From: Amycolatopsis keratiniphila subsp. keratiniphila
GTDB lineage: Bacteria; Actinomycetota; Actinomycetes; Mycobacteriales; Pseudonocardiaceae
Direction of reading: 5' to 3'
Assembly (NCBI RefSeq): GCF_001620365.2
Contig: NZ_LQMT02000018.1
Location: 126,396-190,395 of the forward strand
Length of the DNA stretch: 64,000 nucleotides
Shown here: one piece after another, positions 1-9,350 of the stretch
Position numbering within the stretch: position 1 is the first letter of the stretch
Layout of the letters: each line of letters begins with the position of its first letter
Translations under genes and position numbers: made by a program
The notes under the pieces: generated by a model
The model's input: only the letters and a program-made list of their open reading frames with translations
Database searches by the model: none
What the model was told of the DNA's origin: nothing

Positions 1-1
1 G

Positions 2-406
2 TCCTGGCTGCCGCATGTCCGCCTGCTCAAGATCTCCGACGACGACACGGAATGGCTCGCCGAAGGCGCCGACCCGGTCGACGCGGCAAAGGTCTGGACC
101 TCTAGCGGAGTCGATGCCGTCGTGCTCACCCGCGGCGCGCGAGGGTTGTCCGTCATCACACGAGCGGGCGAAATCGCGCAGGTCCCGTCACGCCGGGTCG
201 ACGTGGTCGACACGATCGGCGCCGGTGACACCGTGCAAGGCGCCCTGCTGGCCTGGCTGTACTCGAACGGCGTGCGGGACGTGTCCACTCTCGACCCCGA
301 CGGCTGGCGCACGGCGCTCGAATTCGCGGCGAAAGCGGCGTCGATCACCGTCTCGCGGAGCGGGGCGGAACCGCCGACGGCCGAAGATATGGCATCCGCC
401 GTGTGA
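2..406 (+). CDS. PfkB-family carbohydrate kinase, C-terminal part
   Basis: Partial gene; the start lies before the window. The reading frame is open from base 2 and ends at the TGA at 404-406. It holds the PfkB signature 2 (DTIGAGDTVQGALL), whose Asp is the catalytic base and whose GAGD forms the anion hole. Just before it are the KISDDDTEWL and VVLTRGARG segments typical of fructokinase and ribokinase ATP-binding domains. The family phosphorylates a sugar with ATP in the cytoplasm. The substrate cannot be told from this fragment; fructose is most usual for actinobacterial proteins with this pattern. The next gene is 190 bp away and unrelated. Confidence 0.9.
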   Translation, partial: SWLPHVRLLKISDDDTEWLAEGADPVDAAKVWTSSGVDAVVLTRGARGLSVITRAGEIAQVPSRRVDVVDTIGAGDTVQGALLAWLYSNGVRDVSTLDPDGWRTALEFAAKAASITVSRSGAEPPTAEDMASAV

Positions 407-598
407 ACCTGGTCCCAAAGGGGCTGTTGTGAGCAACTCACCCGCTGCGCGTTGACCCCATTCTCGACTAGCGTGGAGGGGAATTCATACCCCAGCGGGG
501 CGGTGTGCAGCGAGGCCGTGGGTCACGCGCGTGAAAGAGGGCGTACCTGTGGAACCTACAGGCGCCGCCGGCCCGTGCTGAACGTGAGAGGGACTTAC

Positions 599-1915
<1,317 letters not shown>

Positions 1916-1932
1916 TCCCGCCCCTCCCGCAA

Positions 1933-1989
1933 ATGTCATGAAAGGGTCGTTCCTGACGTTTTTCGTCAGGAACGACCCTTTCATGACAT
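1933..1989 (+). terminator. Perfect 26-bp hairpin after gltA
   Basis: Two exactly complementary 26-nt arms (1933-1958 and 1964-1989) flank a TTTTT loop 18 bp after the citrate synthase stop. The arm core reads TGAAAGGGTCGTTCCT. There is no U-tract after the stem, as is common in actinobacterial terminators. The core resembles hairpins at 18310, 25364 and 53842, so it is probably a member of a dispersed repeat family acting as a terminator. It ends 42 bp before the photolyase start. Confidence 0.75.
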
Positions 1990-2031
1990 CCGGGCGTGCG
2001 AGGCCAAGGGACCGGCCTTAGGGTTTCCGGA

Positions 2032-3378
2032 GTGACCAGAGAAGCCCCGGTAGTGCTGTGGTTCCGCCGCGACCTCCGCCTCGGCGACCACGCCGCCCTG
2101 CTGGAGGCTTCGAAGCACAGCAAGCACGTCCTCGCGCTGTACGTCCTTGACGACGCGCTCCTCAAACCCTCCGGCGCCCCGCGCGTCGCGTTCCTGCACG
2201 GCTGCCTGAAGGCGCTGGACGACCAGCTCGGCGGACGCCTGATGCTGGTCAAGGGCGACCCGGCCGAGGAGGTCGTCAAGGCCGCTCGCGAGGTCGGCGC
2301 CGCGACCGTGCACGTCAGCGCCGACACCGGCCCGTACGGCCGCCGCCGCGACGACGAGGTCAAGAAGGCGTTGGCGGAGCACGACATCGCCTGGGTCGAG
2401 ACAGGTTCGTCGTACGCGATCACGCCCGGCCGCATCACCAAGCCCGATGGCGACCCGTACCGCGTGTTCACCCCGTTCTACCGTGCGTGGGTGCGTCACG
2501 GCTGGCCGCGCCCCGCCGACACCGGAGAGTCCATTGTGGACTGGCTGGAGCCGCCGCGATCGGTCAAGCTTCCGAAATCCCCGTCGCTCAAAGGAATGGA
2601 GCTGCCCGAGCCCGGCGAGAAGGCGGCGCTGGAGCGCTGGCACGAGTTCCTGGACGACGGCCTGGAAACCTACGACGAGGATCGCGACCGTCCCGATCGT
2701 CCCGGTACGACAAGGCTTTCGCCGTATCTGCGCTGGGGTTGCGTCCATCCGCGCACCCTGCTGGCCGACCTCTCCGGAAACGAGGGCTCCGGCGCCAAAG
2801 CACTGCGCGGCGAGTTCGCCTGGCGCGAGTTCCACGCCGATGTCCTGTGGCACCGTCCCGAAACCGCGCGGAAGAACTACGATTCCCGGTTCGACGCCAT
2901 GGAATACGAGAGCGACGACGAGGCATTCCGGCGGTGGTGTGAGGGACGCACCGGATTCCCGATCGTCGACGCCGGGATGCGCCAGTTGCTGGCCGAGGGC
3001 TGGATGCACAACCGCGTCCGGATGATCGTGGCGAGCTTCCTGGTCAAGGATCTGCATCTGCCGTGGTGGCTCGGCGCACGGCATTTCATGAAGCATCTGG
3101 TCGACGGGGATCTCGCGTCGAACCAGCTGAACTGGCAGTGGGTCGCGGGGAGCGGCACCGACGCCGCGCCCTACTTCCGGATCTTCAACCCGACGACGCA
3201 GGGGGAGAAGTTCGACCCCGCCGGTGACTACGTCCGCCGCTATGTCCCCGAACTCCGGTTTGTGCAGGGCAAAGCCGTGCACAAACCGGAGAACGTCGAG
3301 GACTATCCGGCACCGATGGTCGACCACTCGCACGAACGTCAGGTCGCACTGGAGCGCTACGGCGCCATCAAAGGTTAG
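2032..3378 (+). CDS. phr: Deoxyribodipyrimidine photolyase
   Basis: Light-driven repair of cyclobutane pyrimidine dimers using FADH- and an antenna pigment. The 448 residues have the N-terminal photolyase domain (VVLWFRRDLRLGDHAAL) and the C-terminal FAD-binding domain with TRLSPYLRWGCVHPRTLL, WREFHADVLWHRP, GFPIVDAGMRQLLAEGWMHN and NQLNWQWVAGSGTDAAPYFR. These are the class I CPD photolyase/cryptochrome signatures, including the Trp-rich region. I chose GTG at 2032, which gives an N-terminus (TREAPVVLWFRR) that begins right at the family start; an upstream ATG at 1996 would add unrelated residues. It converges with the ABC permease and overlaps it by 4 bp. Confidence 0.95.
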   Translation: MTREAPVVLWFRRDLRLGDHAALLEASKHSKHVLALYVLDDALLKPSGAPRVAFLHGCLKALDDQLGGRLMLVKGDPAEEVVKAAREVGAATVHVSADTGPYGRRRDDEVKKALAEHDIAWVETGSSYAITPGRITKPDGDPYRVFTPFYRAWVRHGWPRPADTGESIVDWLEPPRSVKLPKSPSLKGMELPEPGEKAALERWHEFLDDGLETYDEDRDRPDRPGTTRLSPYLRWGCVHPRTLLADLSGNEGSGAKALRGEFAWREFHADVLWHRPETARKNYDSRFDAMEYESDDEAFRRWCEGRTGFPIVDAGMRQLLAEGWMHNRVRMIVASFLVKDLHLPWWLGARHFMKHLVDGDLASNQLNWQWVAGSGTDAAPYFRIFNPTTQGEKFDPAGDYVRRYVPELRFVQGKAVHKPENVEDYPAPMVDHSHERQVALERYGAIKG

Positions 3379-4565
3379 CCGCGCAGGGCTTCCGAAAGCT
3401 TGATCCGGCTGCCGACCCGCAGGACGCTGTTCTGGTAGATCCGCGCGCCCAGCCAGGTGAACAGGGCGATGGCGGCCACGGTCAGGCCCAGCGACGCCAC
3501 GATCTCCCACACCTCGACGGTGCCCGCCGCGATCCGCGCGGGCATCAGCACCGGGGAAAGCAGCGGCACCAGGGAAAGCACCTTCGTCCCCGTGCCTTCC
3601 GGTGCCTGGGCCAGCAGGTTGAACCCGACGACGAAGCCGAGGATCAGCACGATGTTGACCGGCCCGATCACCGACTGGGTGTCCTCCTGCCGGGAGACCA
3701 GCGAACCCATGGCGCCGTAGACGGTGGCGTACAGCAGGAACCCGAGCAGGTACCACACGACACCCCACAGCAGGGCACTCGTCGCGACCCCGGACAGCGT
3801 CAGCACGTCGGTCGCCGAAGCGACGATCAACCCGGCGCCACCGATGATCACCAGCTGCGTCAGCCCGACCAGGCCGAGCCCGATCACCTTGCCCAGCAAC
3901 AGATGCCACGGCCGGACCGTGGACAGCAGGATCTCCACCACCCGGCTGGACTTCTCTTCGACCACACCCTGCGCGACCAGCGTCCCGTAGGTCACGATGC
4001 TCATGTACAGCAGCACCGCGACGATCAGCCCGATCACCATCCGCTGCGACTTCTCGGGGTCCGGGGGTTTGATCGAGTCGACCTCGACCTGGGTCTGGTG
4101 GACCGTGCGCATCACCTGCTCAGGGGACTCCTGGGCTTCGGAAAGGATGCCGTTCAGCACCTCCTGCTGGGAAACGCCGTTCAGCAGCGCGCGCAGCTTG
4201 GTGTCCAATTCGGACTTGACGAGCACCTTCAGCTCGGTGGCGTTGCCGGACAGCAGCGCGTCGAGATCACCGTTTTCGACCTGCGAGCGGCCCTGCGCCG
4301 GATCGGCGACGGTGACGGTCTCGATCTTCTCGCCGATGGCTTCGCCCGCGGTCTTGAGCTGCTGCGCGATCCCGGCGGTCTGCCCGGTGAGGCCGACCTT
4401 GCTCTTGTCCTCGTTGCTGATCAGCGTGGACTGCAGCAGGACGTAGCCCATCAGCATGACCAGCAGGACGGCGGTGCCGATCACGAAGGACCTGGTGCGC
4501 AGCCGGGTGTTCAGCTCGCGTTTGGCGATGAGCCAGACCGCGCGCCATGAGGAAACGGTGTTCAT
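3375..4565 (-). CDS. ABC-2 type transporter permease (NatB-like)
   Basis: Membrane subunit of an ABC exporter. The 396 residues have one TM segment near the N-terminus (SFVIGTAVLLVMLMGYVLLQS), a large extracytoplasmic domain of about 170 residues, then five or so TM segments in the C-terminal half. This is the ABC2_membrane_3/NatB layout (Na+ efflux or peptide/lantibiotic export in other bacteria). The motif VVEEKSSRVVEILLSTVRPWHLLLGKVIG is typical of the family. The ATG overlaps the stop of the ATPase gene (ATGA), so the two are translationally coupled. It is the last gene of a six-gene operon headed by an XRE regulator. The substrate is unknown. Confidence 0.88.
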   Translation of the reverse strand: MNTVSSWRAVWLIAKRELNTRLRTRSFVIGTAVLLVMLMGYVLLQSTLISNEDKSKVGLTGQTAGIAQQLKTAGEAIGEKIETVTVADPAQGRSQVENGDLDALLSGNATELKVLVKSELDTKLRALLNGVSQQEVLNGILSEAQESPEQVMRTVHQTQVEVDSIKPPDPEKSQRMVIGLIVAVLLYMSIVTYGTLVAQGVVEEKSSRVVEILLSTVRPWHLLLGKVIGLGLVGLTQLVIIGGAGLIVASATDVLTLSGVATSALLWGVVWYLLGFLLYATVYGAMGSLVSRQEDTQSVIGPVNIVLILGFVVGFNLLAQAPEGTGTKVLSLVPLLSPVLMPARIAAGTVEVWEIVASLGLTVAAIALFTWLGARIYQNSVLRVGSRIKLSEALRG

Positions 4566-5488
4566 GCGGAAACTCCCTGTGCCGCCGGCTTCTCGGCGAC
4601 GGCGTCGCGGAAGAGCTCGGTCAGCGAACGCCTGCGTTTGGTGAATTCGGTGACCGGGCCGGTGGCCAGCGCCGCGGCGAGCACGGCCTGATCGTCGGCA
4701 CCCGTCTCGAGTTCGAGGATCGTCGTCGGGCCGTTGTGCTCGATCGTCCGGACACCGGGGACGGCCGAAGCCCAGCCGGGGCCGGCGGCCGGCGCGGTGA
4801 CGACGAGCCCGTTGCCCGCGCCGGCGGTCAGCTCCCCGACGGTGCCGGAGGCGACCATCCGTCCACTTCGGATGATGCCGACCCGGTCGCACAGCCGCTC
4901 GACCAGATCCAGCTGGTGACTGGAGAACACCACCGGCACGCCGGTCGCGGCCTTCTCCCGCAGCACCCCGCTCATCACGTCCACGGCCAGCGGGTCGAGG
5001 CCGGAGAACGGCTCGTCCAGCACGAGGACCTTCGGGTCGTGCACCAGCGCGGCGGCGAGCTGCACGCGCTGCTGGTTGCCGAGGCTCAGCTTCTGGACCT
5101 CGTCCTTGCGGCGTTCGGTCAGGCCGAGCCGGGCGATCCAGTTCTCGGCGCTGCGGTGGGCGTCGTTGGCCGACATGCCGTGCAGCTCGGCGAGATAGAC
5201 CAGCTGCTCCAGCACTTTCATCTTCGGGTACAGCCCGCGCTCCTCCGGCATGTACCCGATATGCGTGCGGGTCTCGTGCGTGATCGGGGCGCCACCGAAG
5301 CGCACCTCGCCGGAGTCGGCCGCCAGCACCCCGAGCACGATCCGCATCGTGGTGGTCTTGCCCGCGCCGTTGCTGCCGACGAAGCCGAACAGCTCACCGG
5401 GCTGGACGTCGAAGCTCACCTCGTCCAGCGCCACCTTCGCGCCGTAGCGCTTGGAGATCTTGTCGATCTCCAGCTTCCCCTCGCTCAT
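4562..5488 (-). CDS. ABC transporter ATP-binding protein (NatA-like)
   Basis: Cytoplasmic ATPase (308 residues) that powers the permease encoded next to it. It shows Walker A (GSNGAGKTTT), a Q-loop region (GYMPEERGLYP), an ABC signature written LSLGNQQRV instead of LSGGQ, and Walker B (VLVLDEPFSGLD) with the H-loop SSHQLDLVERL. The C-terminal 80 residues resemble the DUF4162 domain of NatA/CcmA-type exporters. I start it at ATG 5488 (MSEGKLEID), which overlaps the preceding stop as ATGA and has GAGGGGAAG upstream. A GTG at 5494 is possible. The Gly-to-Asn change in the signature loop is shared by some NatA-like proteins. Confidence 0.93.
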   Translation of the reverse strand: MSEGKLEIDKISKRYGAKVALDEVSFDVQPGELFGFVGSNGAGKTTTMRIVLGVLAADSGEVRFGGAPITHETRTHIGYMPEERGLYPKMKVLEQLVYLAELHGMSANDAHRSAENWIARLGLTERRKDEVQKLSLGNQQRVQLAAALVHDPKVLVLDEPFSGLDPLAVDVMSGVLREKAATGVPVVFSSHQLDLVERLCDRVGIIRSGRMVASGTVGELTAGAGNGLVVTAPAAGPGWASAVPGVRTIEHNGPTTILELETGADDQAVLAAALATGPVTEFTKRRRSLTELFRDAVAEKPAAQGVSA

Positions 5489-5715
5489 TTCCACTTCCCC
5501 TCTTCGAAATACCGCACCAGCGCCGCGAATCCCCGATGGACGCCGGAAACCGTGCGGTTCCGTTCGATCAGCCCGTCCAGCTTGACGTTGCTCACCACCG
5601 AGGTGGCCCGGTACACCAGGACCGCCCTCCCCGCGCCGGCGAGGACCCCACCCGCCACCAGCACGACGGCGACCACGCCGATGGACATCCTGTGCCGTTT
5701 CTTCTCCCCGGTCAT
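5485..5715 (-). CDS. Small single-TM protein of the XRE-ABC operon
   Basis: A 76-residue protein not recognised as a named family. It has a basic N-terminus (MTGEKKRHR), one hydrophobic segment at about residues 10-32 (IGVVAVVLVAGGVLAGAGRAV), and a 40-residue tail rich in charged residues ending EEGKWK. This suggests a single-span membrane protein with the tail outside. Both ends overlap neighbours by 4 bp (ATGA), which strongly supports it as a real gene. It may be an accessory subunit of the transporter encoded downstream; that is an inference from position only. Confidence 0.75.
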   Translation of the reverse strand: MTGEKKRHRMSIGVVAVVLVAGGVLAGAGRAVLVYRATSVVSNVKLDGLIERNRTVSGVHRGFAALVRYFEEGKWK

Positions 5716-6167
5716 GCCGGAGCCACCCCCTCGAAGTCTTCGGGGTCGTCGTCCGGCAGCCGCCACGCGAGCCACAGCGCCGGTAGCGACGTCCCGAAGA
5801 CGAACAACGCCGCTGTCATCGCGGACAGCAACGAACCGGGATCCGGTTGTCCTGCCGCGTAAAGCCCGTACCCGAGATCCACCAGCATCAGCACGCAGAT
5901 CCCCTGGAACGCAGCGTAGTGCGCGCGGTTTCGCAACAGCAGTTCGCGTTCGTCGAGATCCTTCGCCGCGGAGCCGGGCCTGCCGACGGCCTTGCGCAGC
6001 ACCGCCACGGTGCCGACGCAGAGACACAGCCCGGGCCCCATCAAGCCCACGGCGAACCACAAGGTCGGCTCGCGCAGCAACGCGGCACCGGCGATCACGA
6101 CCAGATGGCCGATCACGGCCGCGACGGCGAGCCGACGGCGATCCGCTCGCGTGCGGGTGGTGGTCAT
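5712..6167 (-). CDS. Four-TM membrane protein, paralogue 2
   Basis: A 151-residue integral membrane protein with four predicted TM segments (about residues 11-30, 35-57, 86-107 and 118-140). A conserved-looking LDERE motif lies between TM2 and TM3, followed by R/Y/Q positions. The last 13 residues, LPDDDPEDFEGVAPA at the C-terminus, are almost identical to the tail of the next upstream protein, showing a tandem duplication. The overall look resembles the DUF2178-type proteins that often accompany small XRE regulators; I am not certain of that assignment. It overlaps both neighbours by ATGA. Confidence 0.8.
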   Translation of the reverse strand: MTTTRTRADRRRLAVAAVIGHLVVIAGAALLREPTLWFAVGLMGPGLCLCVGTVAVLRKAVGRPGSAAKDLDERELLLRNRAHYAAFQGICVLMLVDLGYGLYAAGQPDPGSLLSAMTAALFVFGTSLPALWLAWRLPDDDPEDFEGVAPA

Positions 6168-6709
6168 GCCGGGCTCACCCCTTCGAAGTCTTCGGGATCG
6201 TCGTCGGGCAACGACCAGCCCAGGATGACGGTGGACAGTGTGGTGCCGGTGACCAGCAACGCGCAGCCCATCATCGCGCCACGCGCGCCGCCGTCCTCGG
6301 TGCCCGAGACGACCAGGCCGTAGATCACCGCGACCAGCATCAAGGCCACCAGGACCTGGTAGCTGACGTAGGTGACGCGGTGGCGCCATTCCCGCTCGCG
6401 TTCGTCGAGCCGCATCGAGAACCCGCCGCTCATCTTGCCGGTGAGGATCCGCAGCAGGTATTGCGCGCTGCCGGCGATGACGGCCCCGCCGAACCAGCAC
6501 ACCACGAACAGCGGCGGGGGCTGCGCGTGGAACAGGGCGGCACCGACGATCAGGATCAGGTCGCCGACGAGCACCAGCACACTCAACGCCCGTCGCCGTT
6601 TCCGCGTGCGCCACGCCGGCAGCTTCAGCGCTCGCTTGCGTTCCACCTCGTCCAGCCGCTCCTGCTGACGCTCCCAGTACGCCGCGAGACGGCCTCGCTC
6701 CTCACTCAT
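6164..6709 (-). CDS. Four-TM membrane protein, paralogue 1
   Basis: A 181-residue protein. A cytoplasmic, highly charged N-terminus of about 40 residues (coiled-coil-like ERQQERLDEVERKRALKL) is followed by four TM segments. Between TM2 and TM3 is SMRLDEREREWRHR, matching the LDERE motif of its paralogue, and the C-terminus is SLPDDDPEDFEGVSPA. Only the TM pattern, LDERE and the acidic tail are shared with the next gene; the N-terminal extension is unique. It starts at an ATG that overlaps the regulator's stop codon. It is probably regulated by that XRE protein. Function unknown. Confidence 0.8.
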   Translation of the reverse strand: MSEERGRLAAYWERQQERLDEVERKRALKLPAWRTRKRRRALSVLVLVGDLILIVGAALFHAQPPPLFVVCWFGGAVIAGSAQYLLRILTGKMSGGFSMRLDEREREWRHRVTYVSYQVLVALMLVAVIYGLVVSGTEDGGARGAMMGCALLVTGTTLSTVILGWSLPDDDPEDFEGVSPA

Positions 6710-6975
6710 GTTCCCCCCTCCCGGTAGACCTGAGTGGACAGCGGCGTGAACGGTTCGCGGCTGAACACGGCTTCGACCGGGAGGTCGAACACCGCGCAGA
6801 TGCGGAACGCCAGGTCCAGGCTCGGGTAGTGGTCTCCCCGTTCGAGCGCGCCGATGGTCTGCGGGTTGACCTCGACGGCCGTCGCGAGGGCGGCCCTGCT
6901 CAGTCCACGCTCGGCCCGGAGCACGGGAAGCCGGTTGTAGATCGGCAGCTCTTTGCCGCGTCTTACCGGGCTCAT
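6706..6975 (-). CDS. Small XRE/Cro-CI family regulator
   Basis: An 89-residue DNA-binding protein. The helix-turn-helix spans about residues 12-65: LPVLRAERGLSRAALATAVEVNPQTIGALERGDHYPSLDLAFRICAVF. The tail is DLPVEAVFSREPF, the usual end of the short YozG-like regulators. These typically repress their own operon and sit directly upstream of genes for membrane proteins with an LDERE/Q motif. Start chosen at ATG 6975 (MSPVRRGKELP), where the family-like sequence begins; ATGs further upstream add non-family sequence. It is the first gene of the six-gene operon. Confidence 0.88.
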   Translation of the reverse strand: MSPVRRGKELPIYNRLPVLRAERGLSRAALATAVEVNPQTIGALERGDHYPSLDLAFRICAVFDLPVEAVFSREPFTPLSTQVYREGGT

Positions 6976-6980
6976 GGAAC

Positions 6981-7011
6981 ATACTGTTGCAAAAACCCAA
7001 CGACTCGTCAA
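6981..7011 (-). promoter_or_regulatory. Possible promoter of the XRE-ABC operon
   Basis: On the minus strand TTGACG (7006-7011) and CAGTAT (6981-6986) are 19 bp apart and lie directly upstream of the regulator's ATG at 6975. The -35 is good but the spacing is long and the -10 is weak, so this is tentative. With this -10 the transcript would be nearly leaderless. Confidence 0.35.
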
Positions 7012-7071
7012 GCTGGGGGCATGACTCACCACATTTAGAGGACGCTGGGTGCCCACGGTGTCCGGCAGCGG

Positions 7072-7104
7072 CCGGTGTTGCGAAAGCCACTTTCGCAACA
7101 CCGG
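7072..7104 (-). terminator. 15-bp hairpin after glpD
   Basis: Perfect arms of 15 nt (7072-7086 and 7090-7104) with a 3-nt loop; the stem contains GTTGCGAAAG / CTTTCGCAAC. It lies 48 bp beyond the glpD stop and upstream of the XRE operon, so it most likely ends glpD transcription. A partial copy of the element discussed at 40685 and 54137 (ATTTAGAGGACG) is at about 7033-7044. Confidence 0.6.
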
Positions 7105-7151
7105 TCAAGGCCGGGTCCTGTCGAGTGTCGTCCGTCCAGATGCGGGAGGGG

Positions 7152-8693
7152 TCAGGCGAGGCCGGCGAGCGACTTGTCGACAAGTTCCTGGACGCGGGCG
7201 CGGGCGGCCGCGGCGTCGGGGGCGACCAGGCCGAGCCGCGTGCGGCGCTCCAGGACGTCCTCGACGTCGAGTGCGCCTTCGTGCCGCACGGCCCAGACGA
7301 CCTCCGCCGCGCTGATGTCGCTCCCGTCGAACAAGGACAGTCCCAGTTCCGGGTCGACCTCGCCGAGTGCCGCGACCCGCGGCGCTTCGGTGCCGTACTT
7401 CGCGACCAGCCGAGGCGGAGCGTCCACAGTGGACAGACGATCGCGCGGTGTCGCGCCGAGCAACGGGAGCCGGGAAGTCGTCGACGGCCCGGCGAGGAGC
7501 CCGGACCGCTTCAAGGCGGCATCGACGGCGTCTTCGGCCATCTTCCGGTACGTCGTCAGCTTGCCGCCGACGACGGTGAGCACGCCGTCGGCCCCGGTCA
7601 CCACCGCGTGCTTGCGGGAAAGATCCGCGCTGCGTCCGCCACCGCCTTCGACCAAGGGTCGCAGGCCGGCGAACGAGCCCGCGACGTCGGCGCGGGTCAA
7701 CGGGCGGGTGAACGCCGTCGAGGCCACTTCGAGCAGGAAGTCCACATCGGACTCCGGCACGGCCGGCACCCGCGGCACCGGGCCGTCGATCGGTTCGTCG
7801 GTGACCCCGACGAAAACCCGGCCGTCCGGTTGCGGAAGCAGGAAGACGAAGCGGTTGTTCTCGCCGGGGACGGGCACGTTGACCGACGTCGCGCCGATCC
7901 GCGCCGCCCCCGAGGCCAGGACGAGATGCGAGCCGCGCGACGGCCGAAGCCGGACCGACTCCGCCAGTTCGCCCGCCCAGACACCTGTCGCGTTGATCAC
8001 CTGGCGGGCGTGGATCTCGATTTCCTGCCCGGTGAGCCTGTCCCTGGCCAGCACCGATTCCGCGTCGAGCCGGAGCGCCTCGACCCTCGTCAGGATCTTC
8101 GCGCCGCGTGCCGCGGCTGTGCGGGCGAGGCTCACGACCAGCCGCGCGTCGTCGGTCAGCGCGCCGTCGTAGGCCAGCAGCGCCCCGCGCAGGCCTCGTG
8201 GGGACAGGCCGGGCGCGAGCGCCAGCGCCTCCGCGGCCGGGATCGACCTCGGGCGGGGCAGTACCGACGCGGGAGTCCCGGCCGCGCGGCGAAGACCGTC
8301 ACCGGCTACGAGACCGGTCATGATGAAGGCCTGCTGACCGCGGGAGGTCTTGCGGTACATGGGGAACAGCTGCGGGATCGCCCTGGTGAGATGCGGGGCG
8401 GTACGGGTCATCAGGATGCCGCGCTCGACGGCACTTTCGTGTGCCAGCGCCAGATCGCCCTTGGCGAGATACCGGAGCCCGCCGTGGACCAGCTTGCTGG
8501 ACCAGCGCGAAGTCCCGTACGCCAGGTCGTACGCCTCGATCAGGGCGACCGAAAGCCCGCGCGCGGCCGCGTCCAGCGCGATGCCGGTGCCGGTGACACC
8601 GCCGCCGACCACCACCAGATCGACCCGCTCGCCGCCGGCCAGCGCCGTGAGTTCCCGGTCGCGCCGCAGAGCGTTGAGCGAGCCCGGCGTCAC
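7152..8693 (-). CDS. glpD: Glycerol-3-phosphate dehydrogenase, FAD-dependent
   Basis: Oxidises sn-glycerol 3-phosphate to dihydroxyacetone phosphate, passing electrons to the quinone pool at the membrane. The 513-residue protein has the N-terminal dinucleotide fold VVVGGGVTGTGIALDAAARG, the family motif YGTSRWSSKLVHGGLRYL, and the C-terminal DAO_C domain (AVRHEGALDVEDVLERRTRLG). It starts at GTG 8693, overlapping the tetR stop (GTGA), so the two are co-transcribed. The glpD-tetR pair divergent from an AGPS-like gene matches Rv2249c-Rv2250c-Rv2251 of M. tuberculosis (glpD1, TetR, flavoprotein), from memory of that genome. Confidence 0.95.
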   Translation of the reverse strand: MTPGSLNALRRDRELTALAGGERVDLVVVGGGVTGTGIALDAAARGLSVALIEAYDLAYGTSRWSSKLVHGGLRYLAKGDLALAHESAVERGILMTRTAPHLTRAIPQLFPMYRKTSRGQQAFIMTGLVAGDGLRRAAGTPASVLPRPRSIPAAEALALAPGLSPRGLRGALLAYDGALTDDARLVVSLARTAAARGAKILTRVEALRLDAESVLARDRLTGQEIEIHARQVINATGVWAGELAESVRLRPSRGSHLVLASGAARIGATSVNVPVPGENNRFVFLLPQPDGRVFVGVTDEPIDGPVPRVPAVPESDVDFLLEVASTAFTRPLTRADVAGSFAGLRPLVEGGGGRSADLSRKHAVVTGADGVLTVVGGKLTTYRKMAEDAVDAALKRSGLLAGPSTTSRLPLLGATPRDRLSTVDAPPRLVAKYGTEAPRVAALGEVDPELGLSLFDGSDISAAEVVWAVRHEGALDVEDVLERRTRLGLVAPDAAAARARVQELVDKSLAGLA

Positions 8694-9334
8694 GGGCGCA
8701 GCGCCGCGTCGAGCACGTGGGCGAATTCCGCCATCAGCTTCTTCTCGTCCACGTCCGCGATGGCCGGACGGTACGAGAACGCGAAGGACTGGATGAGCAG
8801 CAGCAGCGTGCGAGCCTGTGAGGCCGGATCACCCTTGCGGATCGAGCCGTCCTCGTGGCCCGACTTCAGCAGGTGCAGGATCACACCTTCGGCGAAGCGC
8901 TGGGTCTTCCCGAACCGCTCGACGATGTAGGGCAGGACCAGTTCCGAATCGAGGTCCAGGAGGGTGCGGAACAGCGGGTCGCCCGACAGCGCGGCGACGG
9001 CGGCCGAAGAGCTCTGGACGAGCTTCTCGCGGAAGTGGGCGGGCTCGGGTTCGGGTTCCGCGGCGCTCTGCAGCAGGCCGCCGAACTCACGGGTCATGAG
9101 GGTCGCGAGCACACTGCGCACGTCCGGGAACCGGCGGTAGACGGTCATCCGGCTGACCTTGGCGGTCCGGGCGATCTCGGCGAGGGTGGTCCGCCGCACA
9201 CCGACGGCGAGCACGCACTTCTTCGCCGCGTCGAGCAGAACGTCGTCGGACACACGTGTCGAGGCCTGGCGGGATCGGGTGTCCGCCAGCGCCGAAACGC
9301 CTGTTTCCGCAGGTGAGTGACGTTTTACGTCCAT
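8690..9334 (-). CDS. TetR-family regulator of the glpD/flavoprotein cluster
   Basis: A 214-residue regulator. The HTH is at about residues 32-78 (LLDAAKKCVLAVGVRRTTLAEIARTAKVSRMTVYRRFPDVRSVLA), followed by an all-helical ligand domain. It is homologous in context to Rv2250c. I start it at ATG 9334 because the protein then starts just ahead of the HTH and the ATG lies in the short divergent promoter. It is transcribed with glpD and faces the AGPS-like gene with only 16 bp between start codons, so it very probably represses both directions from the dyad at 9325-9340. Confidence 0.9.
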   Translation of the reverse strand: MDVKRHSPAETGVSALADTRSRQASTRVSDDVLLDAAKKCVLAVGVRRTTLAEIARTAKVSRMTVYRRFPDVRSVLATLMTREFGGLLQSAAEPEPEPAHFREKLVQSSSAAVAALSGDPLFRTLLDLDSELVLPYIVERFGKTQRFAEGVILHLLKSGHEDGSIRKGDPASQARTLLLLIQSFAFSYRPAIADVDEKKLMAEFAHVLDAALRP

Positions 9335-9347
9335 ATGTAACACTGTA
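9325..9347. promoter_or_regulatory. Overlapping divergent promoters and operator
   Basis: Only 16 bp separate the tetR ATG (9334) and the flavoprotein GTG (9351). The stretch TAACACTGTA (9338-9347) reads as a -10 box on both strands: TAACACT six bases before the GTG, and TACAGT seven bases before the ATG. Both mRNAs should therefore be leaderless. A dyad TTAC-N8-GTAA (9325-9340) overlaps the tetR start and could be the TetR operator. Confidence 0.55.
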
Positions 9348-9350
9348 GTC

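Noticed and set aside
407..598. Promoter of citrate synthase near CGTTGACC...TAGCGT
   Set aside because: TTGACC and TAGCGT are only 11 bp apart, too close for a normal promoter.
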